Below are positions 31,563-40,326 of a DNA stretch of 64,000 bases, one piece after another. Both the position numbers and the translations under genes were made by a program. The first letter of the stretch is position 1. The number at the start of each line of letters is the position of its first letter. The notes beneath the pieces are model-generated. The model was given only the letters and a program-made list of their open reading frames with translations. It searched no databases and was not told the origin of the DNA. The stretch is taken from positions 310,001 through 374,000 of the forward strand of contig CAYULW010000003.1 in the NCBI GenBank assembly GCA_964445815.1, in the 5' to 3' direction. The stretch is from CAYULW01 sp964445815. Lineage in GTDB: Bacteria > Bacteroidota > Bacteroidia > Flavobacteriales_E > Vicingaceae.

Positions 31563-33830
31563 ATGAACAGATACTTTATCTTCTTTTTTATCTTTTGTGT
31601 TGTAAATACGCTCCTCGCTCAGGAGCTGACTGTGTTTAATGAAGAAGATCAAAGTCCTTTGGCAGGTGCTACTATCACCATTGAAAATTCTGATGGCTCG
31701 CCTGTTTATTTATCCACCGATCTGAATGGAAAAGCACAGCTTAAAGCCCATCATTTTGGTTCTCGGCATTACCTCATTGTTCAACTCACGTATATCGGTT
31801 TTCAATCGCTTCGAGATACTGTTTTTAAAGGCATCGATAAACACATTTTCTTAAGTCCGACTGCTTATGAAATGGACGATGTGGTCATTACTGCTCAATA
31901 CTCTCCAACCTCTATAGAGAATTCGGTGCATCAAATAAAGGTCATCAATCGGGAAAAGATAGAGAACATGGCCGCAGTTAATCTGCAAGATGTATTGAGC
32001 AATGAGCTTAACGTTCGCTTATCTCAGGATAATATTTTGGGTGCAGGAATGAGTTTGCAAGGCATTAGCGGCCAAAACGTCAAGATCTTGATTGACGGCG
32101 TACCCATGATCGGACGCTTGGACGGGCAGATCGATCTCAACCAGATCAATTTGAACGATGTGGAACGCATTGAGATTGTACAAGGGCCTTTAAGTGTAAA
32201 TTATGGCAGCAATGCTTTGGCCGGTACCATTAACATCATCACCAAAAAAGAAAGCAAAGAGCAGCTCAGCCTTAGACTGACCTCCTATTCGGAAAATAGT
32301 GGTCAATTCAATCAGGAGATCAATATTGGGACGCGGTTTAAAAAGCAACACAGTGTTCGTCTCTCTTTGGGCAGAAACTTTTTTGACGGCTGGAACAAAG
32401 GCGATGACTTTTGGCCCTCCTTTAAGGCAGAAAGAGCAGACAGTGGCCGGGTAAAACAATGGAAGCCCAAAGAGCAGTATTTCGGCAGGTTACAATACCA
32501 CTTCAATTACAAGCAAATGCTGATCGGATACAAGGGAGAACTCTTTGAAGAGAAAATCACGAATCTGGGTTATCCGAGGAGAGGCATTACCACTTACACT
32601 GCCTTCGACGATTACTACCATACCCAACGCATGGACAATGCGGTATTGGTCAGAGGAAAATTAAACCGCAATTGGAATTTGAACTGGACGGCAGCTTACA
32701 ATGATTTTGAGCGCATCAAAGAGGCGAGAAGAACCGATCTGGTGACTTTAGAGAGCAGCTTGATTCCCGAAGTCTCAGGAAACGACCAGCAAGATACCAG
32801 CACTTTTAATTTGTGGATGTCCAGAGGAAGCATTGCCCGTACCAAAGATTCAACATGGTTAAATTATGAATTGGGCTATGACATCACTATAGAAAATGCT
32901 TCAGGCAAACGCATAGAAGGAGGGGAGCGTCAAATTGGCGATTATGCGGGTTTTATCACTTCAGAGTTGTTATTGACAAAACACCTCATACTCAAACCGG
33001 CTTTACGTTACAGTTATAATACCCGTTACGATGCACCGGTAACACCTGCTATCAATCTGAAATATGCTCCAGGAAAAACCGCCATACGTTTGTCTTATGC
33101 CAAAGGATTTCGCGCACCAACTCTGAAAGAATTGTATTTTAACTTCAATGATGTCAACCACAGTTTGTTTGGTAATCCCGATTTAAAGGCCGAGCAGTCT
33201 GATAACTATTCGGCAAGCATTAGCCAAAAGTGGCTCTTGAAAGAGCAATTGATCAAAACCGAATTGTCTGCTTTTTACAATGAGATCTACAATCAGATCA
33301 GTTTTGCCCAATCGGGTTTTAGCGGGGATACCCTCTTGTATTTTAACATTGGAGAAAACCGTACGAAAGGACTCAATTTAAATGTCTCTGCCCTTTGCAA
33401 TAATTTTAAACTGAATTTGGGTGCTTCCTATATTGGTCGGTACAATCGCTTGTCTCAGGAAAATCCCATTGAGACCTACAGTTATTCTTCCGAGTTTGTC
33501 GCCAATGCTTCTTATCAGTTCAAGCGACCTCAATTGACTTTTGCCCTATTTCTAAAACATCAGGGGGAATTGCCGGGCTTTGGTTACGATGCCAATGGAG
33601 AATTGCTCAAACAGACCATAGAGTCTTATCAATTGTTGGATTTGACCCTCTCCAAGCATTTTTGGAACAAAAGGCTGCAATTCACCATGGGTCTAAAAAA
33701 TGCCCTGAATGTGCAGAATGTGCAAGCCAATCTTTCCGGTGGTGCACATAGTGGAGGCGGCGGCTCCATTTCTGTTGGAACCGGTAGAACGGCACTTGTA
33801 AAACTCAGTTTACACTTTAAAAAGAAATGA
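31563..33830 (+). CDS. TonB-dependent outer-membrane receptor with carboxypeptidase-like N-terminal domain
   Basis: The 755-residue product has a signal peptide (MNRYFIFFFIFCVVNTLLA), a carboxypeptidase regulatory-like domain (about 20-100, with SPLAGATITIEN), a plug domain (about 110-215, with KILIDGVPMIGR and VERIEIVQGPLSVNYGSNALAGTINIITKK), and a 22-strand barrel with the C-terminal strand ending in VKLSLHFKK. The receptor imports its ligand using TonB energy. Placement between two HmuY-like genes, plus a flavin redox module upstream, makes heme or an iron chelate the likeliest ligand. It overlaps the next gene's start. The ATG is at 31563, since upstream in-frame codons encode a non-signal sequence. 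Confidence 0.9.
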   Translation: MNRYFIFFFIFCVVNTLLAQELTVFNEEDQSPLAGATITIENSDGSPVYLSTDLNGKAQLKAHHFGSRHYLIVQLTYIGFQSLRDTVFKGIDKHIFLSPTAYEMDDVVITAQYSPTSIENSVHQIKVINREKIENMAAVNLQDVLSNELNVRLSQDNILGAGMSLQGISGQNVKILIDGVPMIGRLDGQIDLNQINLNDVERIEIVQGPLSVNYGSNALAGTINIITKKESKEQLSLRLTSYSENSGQFNQEINIGTRFKKQHSVRLSLGRNFFDGWNKGDDFWPSFKAERADSGRVKQWKPKEQYFGRLQYHFNYKQMLIGYKGELFEEKITNLGYPRRGITTYTAFDDYYHTQRMDNAVLVRGKLNRNWNLNWTAAYNDFERIKEARRTDLVTLESSLIPEVSGNDQQDTSTFNLWMSRGSIARTKDSTWLNYELGYDITIENASGKRIEGGERQIGDYAGFITSELLLTKHLILKPALRYSYNTRYDAPVTPAINLKYAPGKTAIRLSYAKGFRAPTLKELYFNFNDVNHSLFGNPDLKAEQSDNYSASISQKWLLKEQLIKTELSAFYNEIYNQISFAQSGFSGDTLLYFNIGENRTKGLNLNVSALCNNFKLNLGASYIGRYNRLSQENPIETYSYSSEFVANASYQFKRPQLTFALFLKHQGELPGFGYDANGELLKQTIESYQLLDLTLSKHFWNKRLQFTMGLKNALNVQNVQANLSGGAHSGGGGSISVGTGRTALVKLSLHFKKK

Positions 33831-34843
33831 TGAAACAAATAATTGCCTTTAGTTTGGCTTTGCTTTTTCTGGCGGCTTGTGAACAAGACGAATTGCCTTT
33901 GTTGCCGCCGGCAGTGAATCAAACGACTCCCATAGATACTTCAGGAGGAGATCATGTCATAGCCAGAGGTGTGACCTTGACCAATTCAGTCAACATGGAA
34001 TCGGATTACAAGCAACAGGTATGGTTTGACCTGGGCAGCAATTCAGTGGTGAAGACCAATCTGAGAACCGACTGGGATCTGGCTTTCGATTGTGATGGGA
34101 ATGCCAACATAGTGTATTTGAACGCGGCCTTAAATGCCTCAGTGGCCTTTACCAAAGAAACGGATTTCAATGCCGTGACTTCAGATGCAGGTTTGACCTA
34201 TACCTACGAACACCAAAGCGGCAGTTCAGACAATTACGCCATCGGCGATGTGACTAATCAAAGAAACGTGTTCATCATTGACAGAGGTTTTGACCCTGCC
34301 GGCAATCTTTTGGGCAAATGGAAAGCACAGATCACCCTGGTGCAAAACGGCGATTATTACCTGACTTGTTCACAATTGAATGGGAATCATCTGACCACAG
34401 CGATCATTTCCAAAGACCCGCTTTACAATCGGGTGGCTTTTTCATTTAACACTGGTAATCCAATTCAGATTGAACCGCCAAAAACGGATTATGACATTGT
34501 CTTTACCCAATACACCCATGTCTTTGAAAATCCGCCTTTGCCGTATTCCGTGAATGGGGTTTTGATCAATTCATACTGGACGGAAGCGGCAGAAGAATTT
34601 GACATGGACTTTCAAAACATTAGCCGGGCACATGCAGATTCCCTGTTCTTTTCAGAGCATTGGGATGTGATCGGTTACGACTGGAAAAGTTTTGATTTGC
34701 AAAGCGGCACCTTTACGGTCTACCCCGATCGCAATTACCTGATCAAAGATGCTTTTGGTTACGTGTACAAATTACACTTCTTGGATTTTTACGATGATTT
34801 TGGGGTAAAAGGCACAGCAAGTTTTGAGTTGGAGAGGTTGTAG
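33827..34843 (+). CDS. HmuY family lipoprotein
   Basis: The 338-residue product has a lipobox (LALLFLAAC) and the HmuY pattern: paired Trp-x-x-Asp strands (TDWDLAFD), a middle segment PYSVNGVLINSYWTEAA, and GYDWKSFDLQSGTFTVYPDRN followed by a VYKLHFLDFYD strand. HmuY proteins bind heme and hand it to their TonB receptor HmuR. The start overlaps the end of the receptor gene (ATGATGA), so both ATG 33827 and ATG 33830 are possible. No sorting domain is present, so it is held by its lipid. It is the last gene of the cluster. Confidence 0.87.
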   Translation: MMKQIIAFSLALLFLAACEQDELPLLPPAVNQTTPIDTSGGDHVIARGVTLTNSVNMESDYKQQVWFDLGSNSVVKTNLRTDWDLAFDCDGNANIVYLNAALNASVAFTKETDFNAVTSDAGLTYTYEHQSGSSDNYAIGDVTNQRNVFIIDRGFDPAGNLLGKWKAQITLVQNGDYYLTCSQLNGNHLTTAIISKDPLYNRVAFSFNTGNPIQIEPPKTDYDIVFTQYTHVFENPPLPYSVNGVLINSYWTEAAEEFDMDFQNISRAHADSLFFSEHWDVIGYDWKSFDLQSGTFTVYPDRNYLIKDAFGYVYKLHFLDFYDDFGVKGTASFELERL

Positions 34844-34940
34844 TCATGGTAACAGTAAACTGTATGAGTAGTAGTACATATTTGGCAAACCTCTACGCAG
34901 TTTAAGCGATCTAAATTATTAATAATAAACACTTTACCTT

Positions 34941-35906
34941 TTATTGTCTATACAAAATGTTAGCGGCAGTTTTATAATCTGAACAGAAATAAAGATTTTG
35001 TTTCCAATTAATTTTTTCTTCGATAAGCCATAGCCCCCACTGATTATTGAGAAATTCAATATTTTCATTCTTAGTATTGGTAGTTAACATGTCTTGTAAA
35101 AAATCTTTTTTTTCAATATTTCTATACTTTAAACTATTTGACAGGTTATCATCAAATACAAACCAATCATACTTTTGTAGAATGAAGTCTTTATATTTTG
35201 GATTATTTACGTTATAATTTGTCTCAAATTCAGATAATGCTTTCTTCAAAATTCCATTAGCAATAATTAATAGGTCTTCATATTTTTCATGAGGATATAT
35301 ACTAAACGATTGTATAAGTCGTGCTAGTCTATTCTTGTTTATAATGCTGTCTCCTTTTTCATTAATTTCAACGACAGTAGCTATTTCTTTAAATGAAATT
35401 ATTTGTTGAGAATATGCTATTCTTCCAATTAAAGATTTTCTCAATGAACCAAGGTGCAATTCTTCCTCAGGGTAAAATGAAATAATCTTATCAATGTTTT
35501 TTATTGCAGTATGATAGTCTATCGAATTTAGGTTTTCTGATATTTTATCGTAAAACTGATACTTATAAGCTTTTGTAATGTTTGAATAATGGTAGTATCT
35601 AGCTATGGTAAAACTCTTTAGATTATTGAAATTAATGAGAATAAGAAGAGCTAGTGTTCCTAAAAGCCAATGTCTTAAGCTACTGTGTGCTTTTATTTTT
35701 GACCATAGTTTTTTATAATATAAAATTAATAGCCCAATGAATAAAATTACTATCAATTCTACTATTCCATTTTTTAGTACCATTAATATAAAGTCTAGAC
35801 TACTATTATTAAATTCATTTGGTGCAAAAGCTTGAATAATCAGCAATAAACCACCAATAAATGAGAATATATAACCAATTCTTTTTGCAAATTTTTCAAT
35901 ATCCAT
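34941..35906 (-). CDS. Unknown 3-TM membrane protein of the AT-rich island
   Basis: The 321-residue product has three N-terminal TM segments (about 12-28, 48-65 and 80-95) followed by a hydrophilic domain of about 220 residues. Its last residues (NILYRQ) are encoded in a stretch containing the motif GTTAGC on the plus strand (34959-34964), so the gene's end may have been shaped by a repeat. I do not recognise a family. It starts two bases after the neighbouring gene's stop (35909), so the pair is one operon. The composition is AT-rich. Confidence 0.75.
   Translation of the reverse strand: MDIEKFAKRIGYIFSFIGGLLLIIQAFAPNEFNNSSLDFILMVLKNGIVELIVILFIGLLILYYKKLWSKIKAHSSLRHWLLGTLALLILINFNNLKSFTIARYYHYSNITKAYKYQFYDKISENLNSIDYHTAIKNIDKIISFYPEEELHLGSLRKSLIGRIAYSQQIISFKEIATVVEINEKGDSIINKNRLARLIQSFSIYPHEKYEDLLIIANGILKKALSEFETNYNVNNPKYKDFILQKYDWFVFDDNLSNSLKYRNIEKKDFLQDMLTTNTKNENIEFLNNQWGLWLIEEKINWKQNLYFCSDYKTAANILYRQ
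34959..34964 (-). repeat. Half cassette-like boundary motif (GCTAAC on the minus strand)
   Basis: GTTAGC followed by GG lies in the last codons of the membrane gene; on the minus strand it reads CCGCTAAC. It matches one end of the complete site at 37068-37124. The expected partner arm was not found between 34844 and 34940, so it may be decayed or a chance match. Confidence 0.4.
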
Positions 35907-35908
35907 AA

Positions 35909-37024
35909 TTATAAACTTAGATTTAGAATAAGGTTTTCTTCATTATTCATGATACTTGTTTTTCTATTCGGTTGCGGATTATTAAGGTATTTGATGTAAT
36001 GATCAATGTCGCTTTGAAGGTTTGATGATATAAGTGACTTTTTAATCTTATATAACTGGGCAATACTTCTCTCTTTATTTTTATAGTTATTATAATCGCA
36101 ATTCCAAAAAATGCATCTAGCCAAAAGATGCAAGTTTAGTTGCCTAAGGAAATCATTTGACTCGTTTAGTTTATCAACCTTTTTAAATATGTCAAATGCA
36201 GTTGTTGCATTTTTTTTTCTGCTCAGTTCCTCCACACCTTTTAGATAGAAAGAAAAGGCTTTAAAGTCCGAGTTTTCATCAAGGGAAACAGTATCAAGAA
36301 CTTCATAGTTTATTAGCTTATAGTCATGCTTTAATATTGAATATATTTGATTTGAACTGTGCAAATCTCTAATGTTTTCTTCTGGATTATCTAGAAAAAC
36401 TCTTAGTAGTAATAATCTGTTTTGATAATCGATATATGTATATGGTGTTTGGTCTAAAGGTTTTGTATCAACAAGATTTAGCCTATTAATGGCTTCATTA
36501 ATCAACCATTTTGCTCTAAAAAAATCCTTTTTGTCAATTAATTCCTTTGCTGGAAGGAGATAGTACCGGTTTAGGTAATATATAATGCTTTTGTGGTCGT
36601 ATTTAAAATTAAAATCTGTGTAATCGGTTAATAAATAAGTAAACAAGTCTTTTTCATACTTATATTGCCCTTTAGATAGCAAATATCCCATTAATGAATA
36701 AAGATTATAGAATCTCTTGTTCTCAATATATTGTTTCAAATGAGGAAACTTTTTGCGGACTTCAAGAACGGCATCAGATTCCATTCTGTCTCTTGATTCA
36801 ACAAAATAATCATTCCATTCCAAAAAATAATAAACTGGTTCGAACACAAAGTCCGTATCAATGTATCTCAATTTGGATAATCCGTATAAGTCATATTCTC
36901 TGTGCTTTACATTCTCGTGACGAAGGTATTTCATAAAATTTGAGAACAATATAGTTATGACAATAATCGAAATAACACAGATAGAAATACTTAAAATATT
37001 TTTATTTAATATTTTTCTTCTCAT
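35909..37024 (-). CDS. Unknown membrane-anchored helical protein of the AT-rich island
   Basis: The 371-residue product has one N-terminal TM segment (about 7-28, KNILSISICVISIIVITILF) and a long helical body with TPR-like pairs such as AKELIDKKDFFRAKWLINEAINRL and NATTAFDIFKKVDKL. No family is recognised. It is followed two bases later by the 3-TM gene, so the products are likely to work together. The base composition and codon use look unlike the surrounding core genes, consistent with acquired DNA. Confidence 0.72.
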   Translation of the reverse strand: MRRKILNKNILSISICVISIIVITILFSNFMKYLRHENVKHREYDLYGLSKLRYIDTDFVFEPVYYFLEWNDYFVESRDRMESDAVLEVRKKFPHLKQYIENKRFYNLYSLMGYLLSKGQYKYEKDLFTYLLTDYTDFNFKYDHKSIIYYLNRYYLLPAKELIDKKDFFRAKWLINEAINRLNLVDTKPLDQTPYTYIDYQNRLLLLRVFLDNPEENIRDLHSSNQIYSILKHDYKLINYEVLDTVSLDENSDFKAFSFYLKGVEELSRKKNATTAFDIFKKVDKLNESNDFLRQLNLHLLARCIFWNCDYNNYKNKERSIAQLYKIKKSLISSNLQSDIDHYIKYLNNPQPNRKTSIMNNEENLILNLSL

Positions 37025-37067
37025 TTTCTTCTATTTTAGTCTGTTACGTACTTTTGTGGTAATTACC

Positions 37068-37124
37068 GCTAACGTCTGTTTATGACGTGTATCCCTTAGG
37101 GGATAAATTATAGCTTTTGTTAGC
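37068..37124 (-). repeat. Cassette-like boundary element (GCTAAC...GTTAGC)
   Basis: On the plus strand this 57-base element begins GCTAACGTC and ends GTTAGC. It contains an inner ATCCC-TTAG-GGGAT hairpin and an ACGTC/GACGT pair. The part with TTTAT and ACGTGTA recurs at 37956-37997 beyond the other end of the HEPN gene. It resembles an integron attC-like site in plan, but does not match the attC consensus RYYYAAC/GTTRRRY exactly. Confidence 0.55.
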
Positions 37125-37131
37125 CATTTTT

Positions 37132-37944
37132 TTAATTTATTTCTGCAATCAATTTTTCACATCCACGTATTAAATCTTCTACTTCGTCCATAGTAGGCTC
37201 CCTATCCTTCGAATGAACAGACAGGTTTCTAATGTCACCTAGTCTCTGGATAAGTCTCCATGTGGGAACATCAATAATCTCATTCTTTTTTAATTCTTCA
37301 TTAAAGTCAGAAATTGTGGGATTAGCTTTTCGAAACTTAATATTGTGAACCTTGCAAACGTTTTTCAAATGTCCTTCAAGCGTTATTCCTGCTAAAGCTC
37401 CTGCAACTCGAACATGTTTTTTCTTTAAAATATCCTTTGCCGTTTCAAGTTCATTATCGAATAAATCTGACTGAAGTATTCCCTCTATATTCATAAGTTT
37501 CGTGTCGATTACTTGAATGCATGATCCTAGAATTTCAATCTGTTGCTCGAACTTTGAAATACATGCAGATGCTCCGTCTACGGCAACTCTATCCCAACCT
37601 TTAGTTATTGAAAGGCCTAATAAATAGTCCGAAATATAATATGTCAACCATGAAATGTCCTTAGTACTCCGTTTTTCAACTTGATATAGATTCTTAAACT
37701 CTTCATATCTATCTGGGATGAGTTGCTTTACAACTTGTAATGCTCTAGAATACCATTTGTGGTAACTTGACTTGACGCTTCCGATTTTTTTTACGAAGTC
37801 TTGATATTCCTTATAGCTCTTTAATTTCTTCTCTTCTTTTTCGTTAAATTTTTCTTCAGTGGAAGCTATGTAATAAAGCAAAAATCGGCCATCAGATAGA
37901 AGTTCTTCGAGTTCTTTTTTAAGGATATGCTTGGAGTCTGTCAT
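37132..37944 (-). CDS. HEPN-domain protein (DUF4145-like C-terminus)
   Basis: The 270-residue product is helical with a Lys/Glu-rich N-terminus (to about 60) and a C-terminal domain (about 175-268) with RVAGALAGITLEGHLKNVCKVHNI and IRNLSVHSKDREPT. The latter carries the HEPN Rx4H motif (Arg239-His244), which in active HEPN proteins is an RNA-cleavage site. Such domains occur in toxins and abortive-infection systems, but also in non-catalytic proteins. No partner antitoxin is visible. It sits between two cassette-like repeats, and its composition is AT-rich. Confidence 0.75.
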   Translation of the reverse strand: MTDSKHILKKELEELLSDGRFLLYYIASTEEKFNEKEEKKLKSYKEYQDFVKKIGSVKSSYHKWYSRALQVVKQLIPDRYEEFKNLYQVEKRSTKDISWLTYYISDYLLGLSITKGWDRVAVDGASACISKFEQQIEILGSCIQVIDTKLMNIEGILQSDLFDNELETAKDILKKKHVRVAGALAGITLEGHLKNVCKVHNIKFRKANPTISDFNEELKKNEIIDVPTWRLIQRLGDIRNLSVHSKDREPTMDEVEDLIRGCEKLIAEIN

Positions 37945-37955
37945 TTCAAATTGTG

Positions 37956-37997
37956 GCTAACGTCCATATAAATGGAATTCCGTTTATTTCACGTGTA
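37956..37997 (-). repeat. Second cassette-like boundary element upstream of the HEPN gene
   Basis: Starting GCTAACGTC and ending TTTATTTCACGTGTA on the plus strand, this repeats the key blocks of the element at 37068-37124 in the same order, with an extra CCATATAAATGG-type insertion. It lies 12 bases upstream of the HEPN start. The matching GTTAGC arm was not found to the right. Confidence 0.5.
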
Positions 37998-38199
37998 GTG
38001 AGAATGTATTTATTATAGAAGTTCTTGCTGAGTTTCATGTTTGATTGTTTTGTTTGGCATTATTAAAAGTTTAGTTAAAGCTAAGATAATCAAAATTTTC
38101 AGGCATAAAAATGGAGATAAGTGGATGCGCACAGTCATTCATCATCATATTAAACTTGAAATAAATTACTTTAGCCTTTATGAAACTCTATACCTGTAA
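37998..38199. other. Intergenic region before the CPBP gene with a mini-ORF
   Basis: A seven-codon ORF (MKLYTCK, 38180-38203) overlaps the start codon of the CPBP gene through ATGA. A -7-like TACTTTAG (38167-38174) lies just upstream. Nothing else is evident. Confidence 0.35.
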
Positions 38200-38886
38200 A
38201 TGATTGGTGTTTTAGTCGTTTTTGTCCTTTCATGGGCTTTGCTTTGGCTGTTTGCCAAAGTGCACATTACAGCTCTTGGCATTCAACCCAATGCCAATCG
38301 GCTAAACACCTTTTTTGTGGCTTTAGTGTTCATGGCTGTATGTTGCGCCATTAATCTGCTTGGTCAAGCGTATTTTCAAGAGCTGAGCTATGTCCGAAAT
38401 CAGGATTATGGTTTTATGGAGAGCCTGAATGGGGCCTGGTGGACGTTTAAAGCCGCTTTGTTTGAAGAGCTGATTTTTAGAGGAGCCATCTTGTATGTAT
38501 TAATCAAGCGACTAGGCATCAATTGGGCCTGTCTCATCAGTGCAACGGCATTTGGCATTTACCATTGGTTCAGCTACAACATGTTTGGTCGTGGCATTAT
38601 TCCCATGGCGTATGTGTTTTTATTGACCGGAGCAGCAGGCTGGATGTTTGCCTATGCTTTTGCAAAAACCAAATCCATTTATGCCCCTTTGGGTTTGCAC
38701 TTTGGGTGGATCGTAATCAGTATCGTGGTATTGTCAGCCGGGCCGCTTGGCAAGTCCATGTATGTGCTTGAAGGTGAAGCCGGAGAATTAGGAGGCTGGG
38801 AGCAACTGCTGTTTTTTTTATGGCAAGCCTTAATTGTTCCCGGTCTGGTGACCTGGTATTTTATAAAAAGGACAAATCGACCTTAA
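38200..38886 (+). CDS. CPBP family intramembrane glutamic protease (Abi/Rce1-like)
   Basis: The 228-residue product has about seven TM segments and the catalytic motifs EELIFRG (Glu89, Glu90, Arg94), FGIYHWF (His122) and a later LGLHFGW. In this family the Glu and His residues coordinate water for cleavage of a peptide bond in the membrane. Substrates vary: prenylated proteins, bacteriocin precursors, regulators. It overlaps the convergent PrcB gene by a few bases and has no operon partner on its strand. Confidence 0.88.
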   Translation: MIGVLVVFVLSWALLWLFAKVHITALGIQPNANRLNTFFVALVFMAVCCAINLLGQAYFQELSYVRNQDYGFMESLNGAWWTFKAALFEELIFRGAILYVLIKRLGINWACLISATAFGIYHWFSYNMFGRGIIPMAYVFLLTGAAGWMFAYAFAKTKSIYAPLGLHFGWIVISIVVLSAGPLGKSMYVLEGEAGELGGWEQLLFFLWQALIVPGLVTWYFIKRTNRP

Positions 38887-39341
38887 TTAAACACCACCGG
38901 TAAATCCGATTGAGGGATCATCACGATATAATAAGGTTGTGTCATGACTCCGGTGACATTTCCCGAGGGAGCCGTAGGATGCACCTGCACAAAAATAGCT
39001 TCGGAATTAGAGCTGATGTTGAGGTCTAAATGATGACCACCACTGCCTTTCACCTCATCAAAGACGGCAATAATGCTGTGGGTAGAAAAATCAATAGTGT
39101 TAACTGCAAACTGATCGGAGACGGCATTCACTGCATCCATTTGTGCCACCAGGTTTTGCCATGTATTTTGATCGGTAATGACCAGATTTTGTTTGGTAAT
39201 GCCTTCTCCGCCATTGCCATAGAGATCACCTTTAGAAACCAAGGTCGATTCCACGGCCAAGATGACTTGCTCCTCTTTATCTTTTTGACAGCTAAAGAGC
39301 AAGCCAAGGATGAGAAGAAATAAACTACTTTTTTTAAGCAT
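38883..39341 (-). CDS. PrcB-domain lipoprotein
   Basis: The 152-residue product has a lipobox (LLILGLLFSC) and the PrcB C-terminal pattern: NLVITDQNTWQNLVAQM, then IDFSTHSIIAVFDEVKGSGG and a final IVMIPQSD. PrcB is a subunit of the spirochaetal dentilisin-type protease complex, but most Bacteroidota copies are orphans. The ATG at 39341 is used because the in-frame TTG one codon earlier adds nothing. The stop overlaps the CPBP stop (TTAA). Confidence 0.78.
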   Translation of the reverse strand: MLKKSSLFLLILGLLFSCQKDKEEQVILAVESTLVSKGDLYGNGGEGITKQNLVITDQNTWQNLVAQMDAVNAVSDQFAVNTIDFSTHSIIAVFDEVKGSGGHHLDLNISSNSEAIFVQVHPTAPSGNVTGVMTQPYYIVMIPQSDLPVVFN

Positions 39342-39404
39342 CAACGATTAGTATTGCTCTGAATTTCGAGTTTAAATTTAATCAAAGTCATCCTTACCAT
39401 CAGC

Positions 39405-40040
39405 TCATTTTGTAAGTTTTTGTATCAGCTTTTCCACACGTTTCCTTTTCGAGTCCTTTTCAATGTCACCCAATCGTGAAGTTAATGTCTGGATAAAAAG
39501 ACTTTTGTTTTGTGTATTGACAATGGGAAATGCCCTTTCCGCATACATGGGGACTTGGTTAGTCGGACTTTTTAAGATTTGTTCGATCAGCAGCTTAAAA
39601 GCCGAGTCGATATACTTTTCAATGGTACACAGAGTGATCAAGATGTTAACGGCCTGGTCTCTGGTAATCACCGATCCTTTGTCTGCAGCGTCAAGAATAC
39701 CGGGTAAAGCAGCATAAATTTCTTTTGGCTTTTCTTTGGTAATGGCAGCAAGTGCGGTCATTGCTCCCCATTGAAGCCGATTGTTTTTACTGCTTAAGAG
39801 CTTAACAAACACACCAAGATAATCCGAAATGAGTTCGGGTTTTTGTTCTCCTATCTCATACAATACTTTGATGCAGTCATTTTGAATGGCGGTGGTGTTA
39901 GAGAGATGATTGACCAATTCGTTTACCGCCTTTTTATCTTGTGTATGCACAATCTCTTTTGCTAAAGCCAGATTAGGCTCTTCGTCTCTCCGGCCTAAGG
40001 AAGAAGACAATTGATCAAGCACACTCATTTCTTTTTCCAT
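39405..40040 (-). CDS. HEAT-repeat protein
   Basis: The 211-residue product is helical with HEAT/ARM-type pairs, for example NNRLQWGAMTALAAITKEKP (about 82-101) and GSVITRDQAVNILITLCTIE. It has no signal peptide or catalytic motif and is likely a protein-binding scaffold in the cytosol. Its start overlaps the end of the zinc-ribbon gene by 16 bases, so the two are coupled. Function unknown. Confidence 0.8.
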   Translation of the reverse strand: MEKEMSVLDQLSSSLGRRDEEPNLALAKEIVHTQDKKAVNELVNHLSNTTAIQNDCIKVLYEIGEQKPELISDYLGVFVKLLSSKNNRLQWGAMTALAAITKEKPKEIYAALPGILDAADKGSVITRDQAVNILITLCTIEKYIDSAFKLLIEQILKSPTNQVPMYAERAFPIVNTQNKSLFIQTLTSRLGDIEKDSKRKRVEKLIQKLTK

Positions 40041-40291
40041 CTTTCAAGTTTGGGGATTTGCTTCACAAATGCATTTGCAAAAAGAGACATGAAAAAGCCC
40101 ATCTCTTTCATTTTTACTTTGACAAACTCCTGCATTTCACCGACGGTTATGTCAGGAGCTTTAAATTGGCCATGTTCATAACAATAGGCACAATATTTTG
40201 AACTGATAGAACCATCAGCATTTGTTCCTCCTCCATTTGGCGATTTGCTTAAGGGCATCCCACAGCTTTGACATTTCTTTGTTTTTCTCAT
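40025..40291 (-). CDS. Putative zinc-ribbon protein
   Basis: The 88-residue product has one cysteine pair CQSCGMPL (residues 7-14) and a second CAYCYEHG, the pattern of the small zinc-ribbon family often found next to DNA-damage or stress regulators. The second half is helical and basic. It overlaps the HEAT-repeat gene downstream and lies after the WYL regulator gene. A near-perfect inverted repeat lies between regulator and this gene (40327-40348), consistent with control by the regulator. Function unknown. Confidence 0.8.
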   Translation of the reverse strand: MRKTKKCQSCGMPLSKSPNGGGTNADGSISSKYCAYCYEHGQFKAPDITVGEMQEFVKVKMKEMGFFMSLFANAFVKQIPKLERWKKK

Positions 40292-40326
40292 GTGTTTTTT
40301 GTTTTTCGCACAAAAAAAGTAGAGCC

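Noticed and set aside
34852..34863. ACAGTAAACTGT palindrome as a terminator for the HmuY gene
   Set aside because: The stem is only five base pairs and there is no T run.
37068..37997. Classical integron attC sites
   Set aside because: The ends read GCTAAC/GTTAGC and do not fit RYYYAAC/GTTRRRY strictly, and no integrase gene is in the window; kept only as cassette-like repeats.
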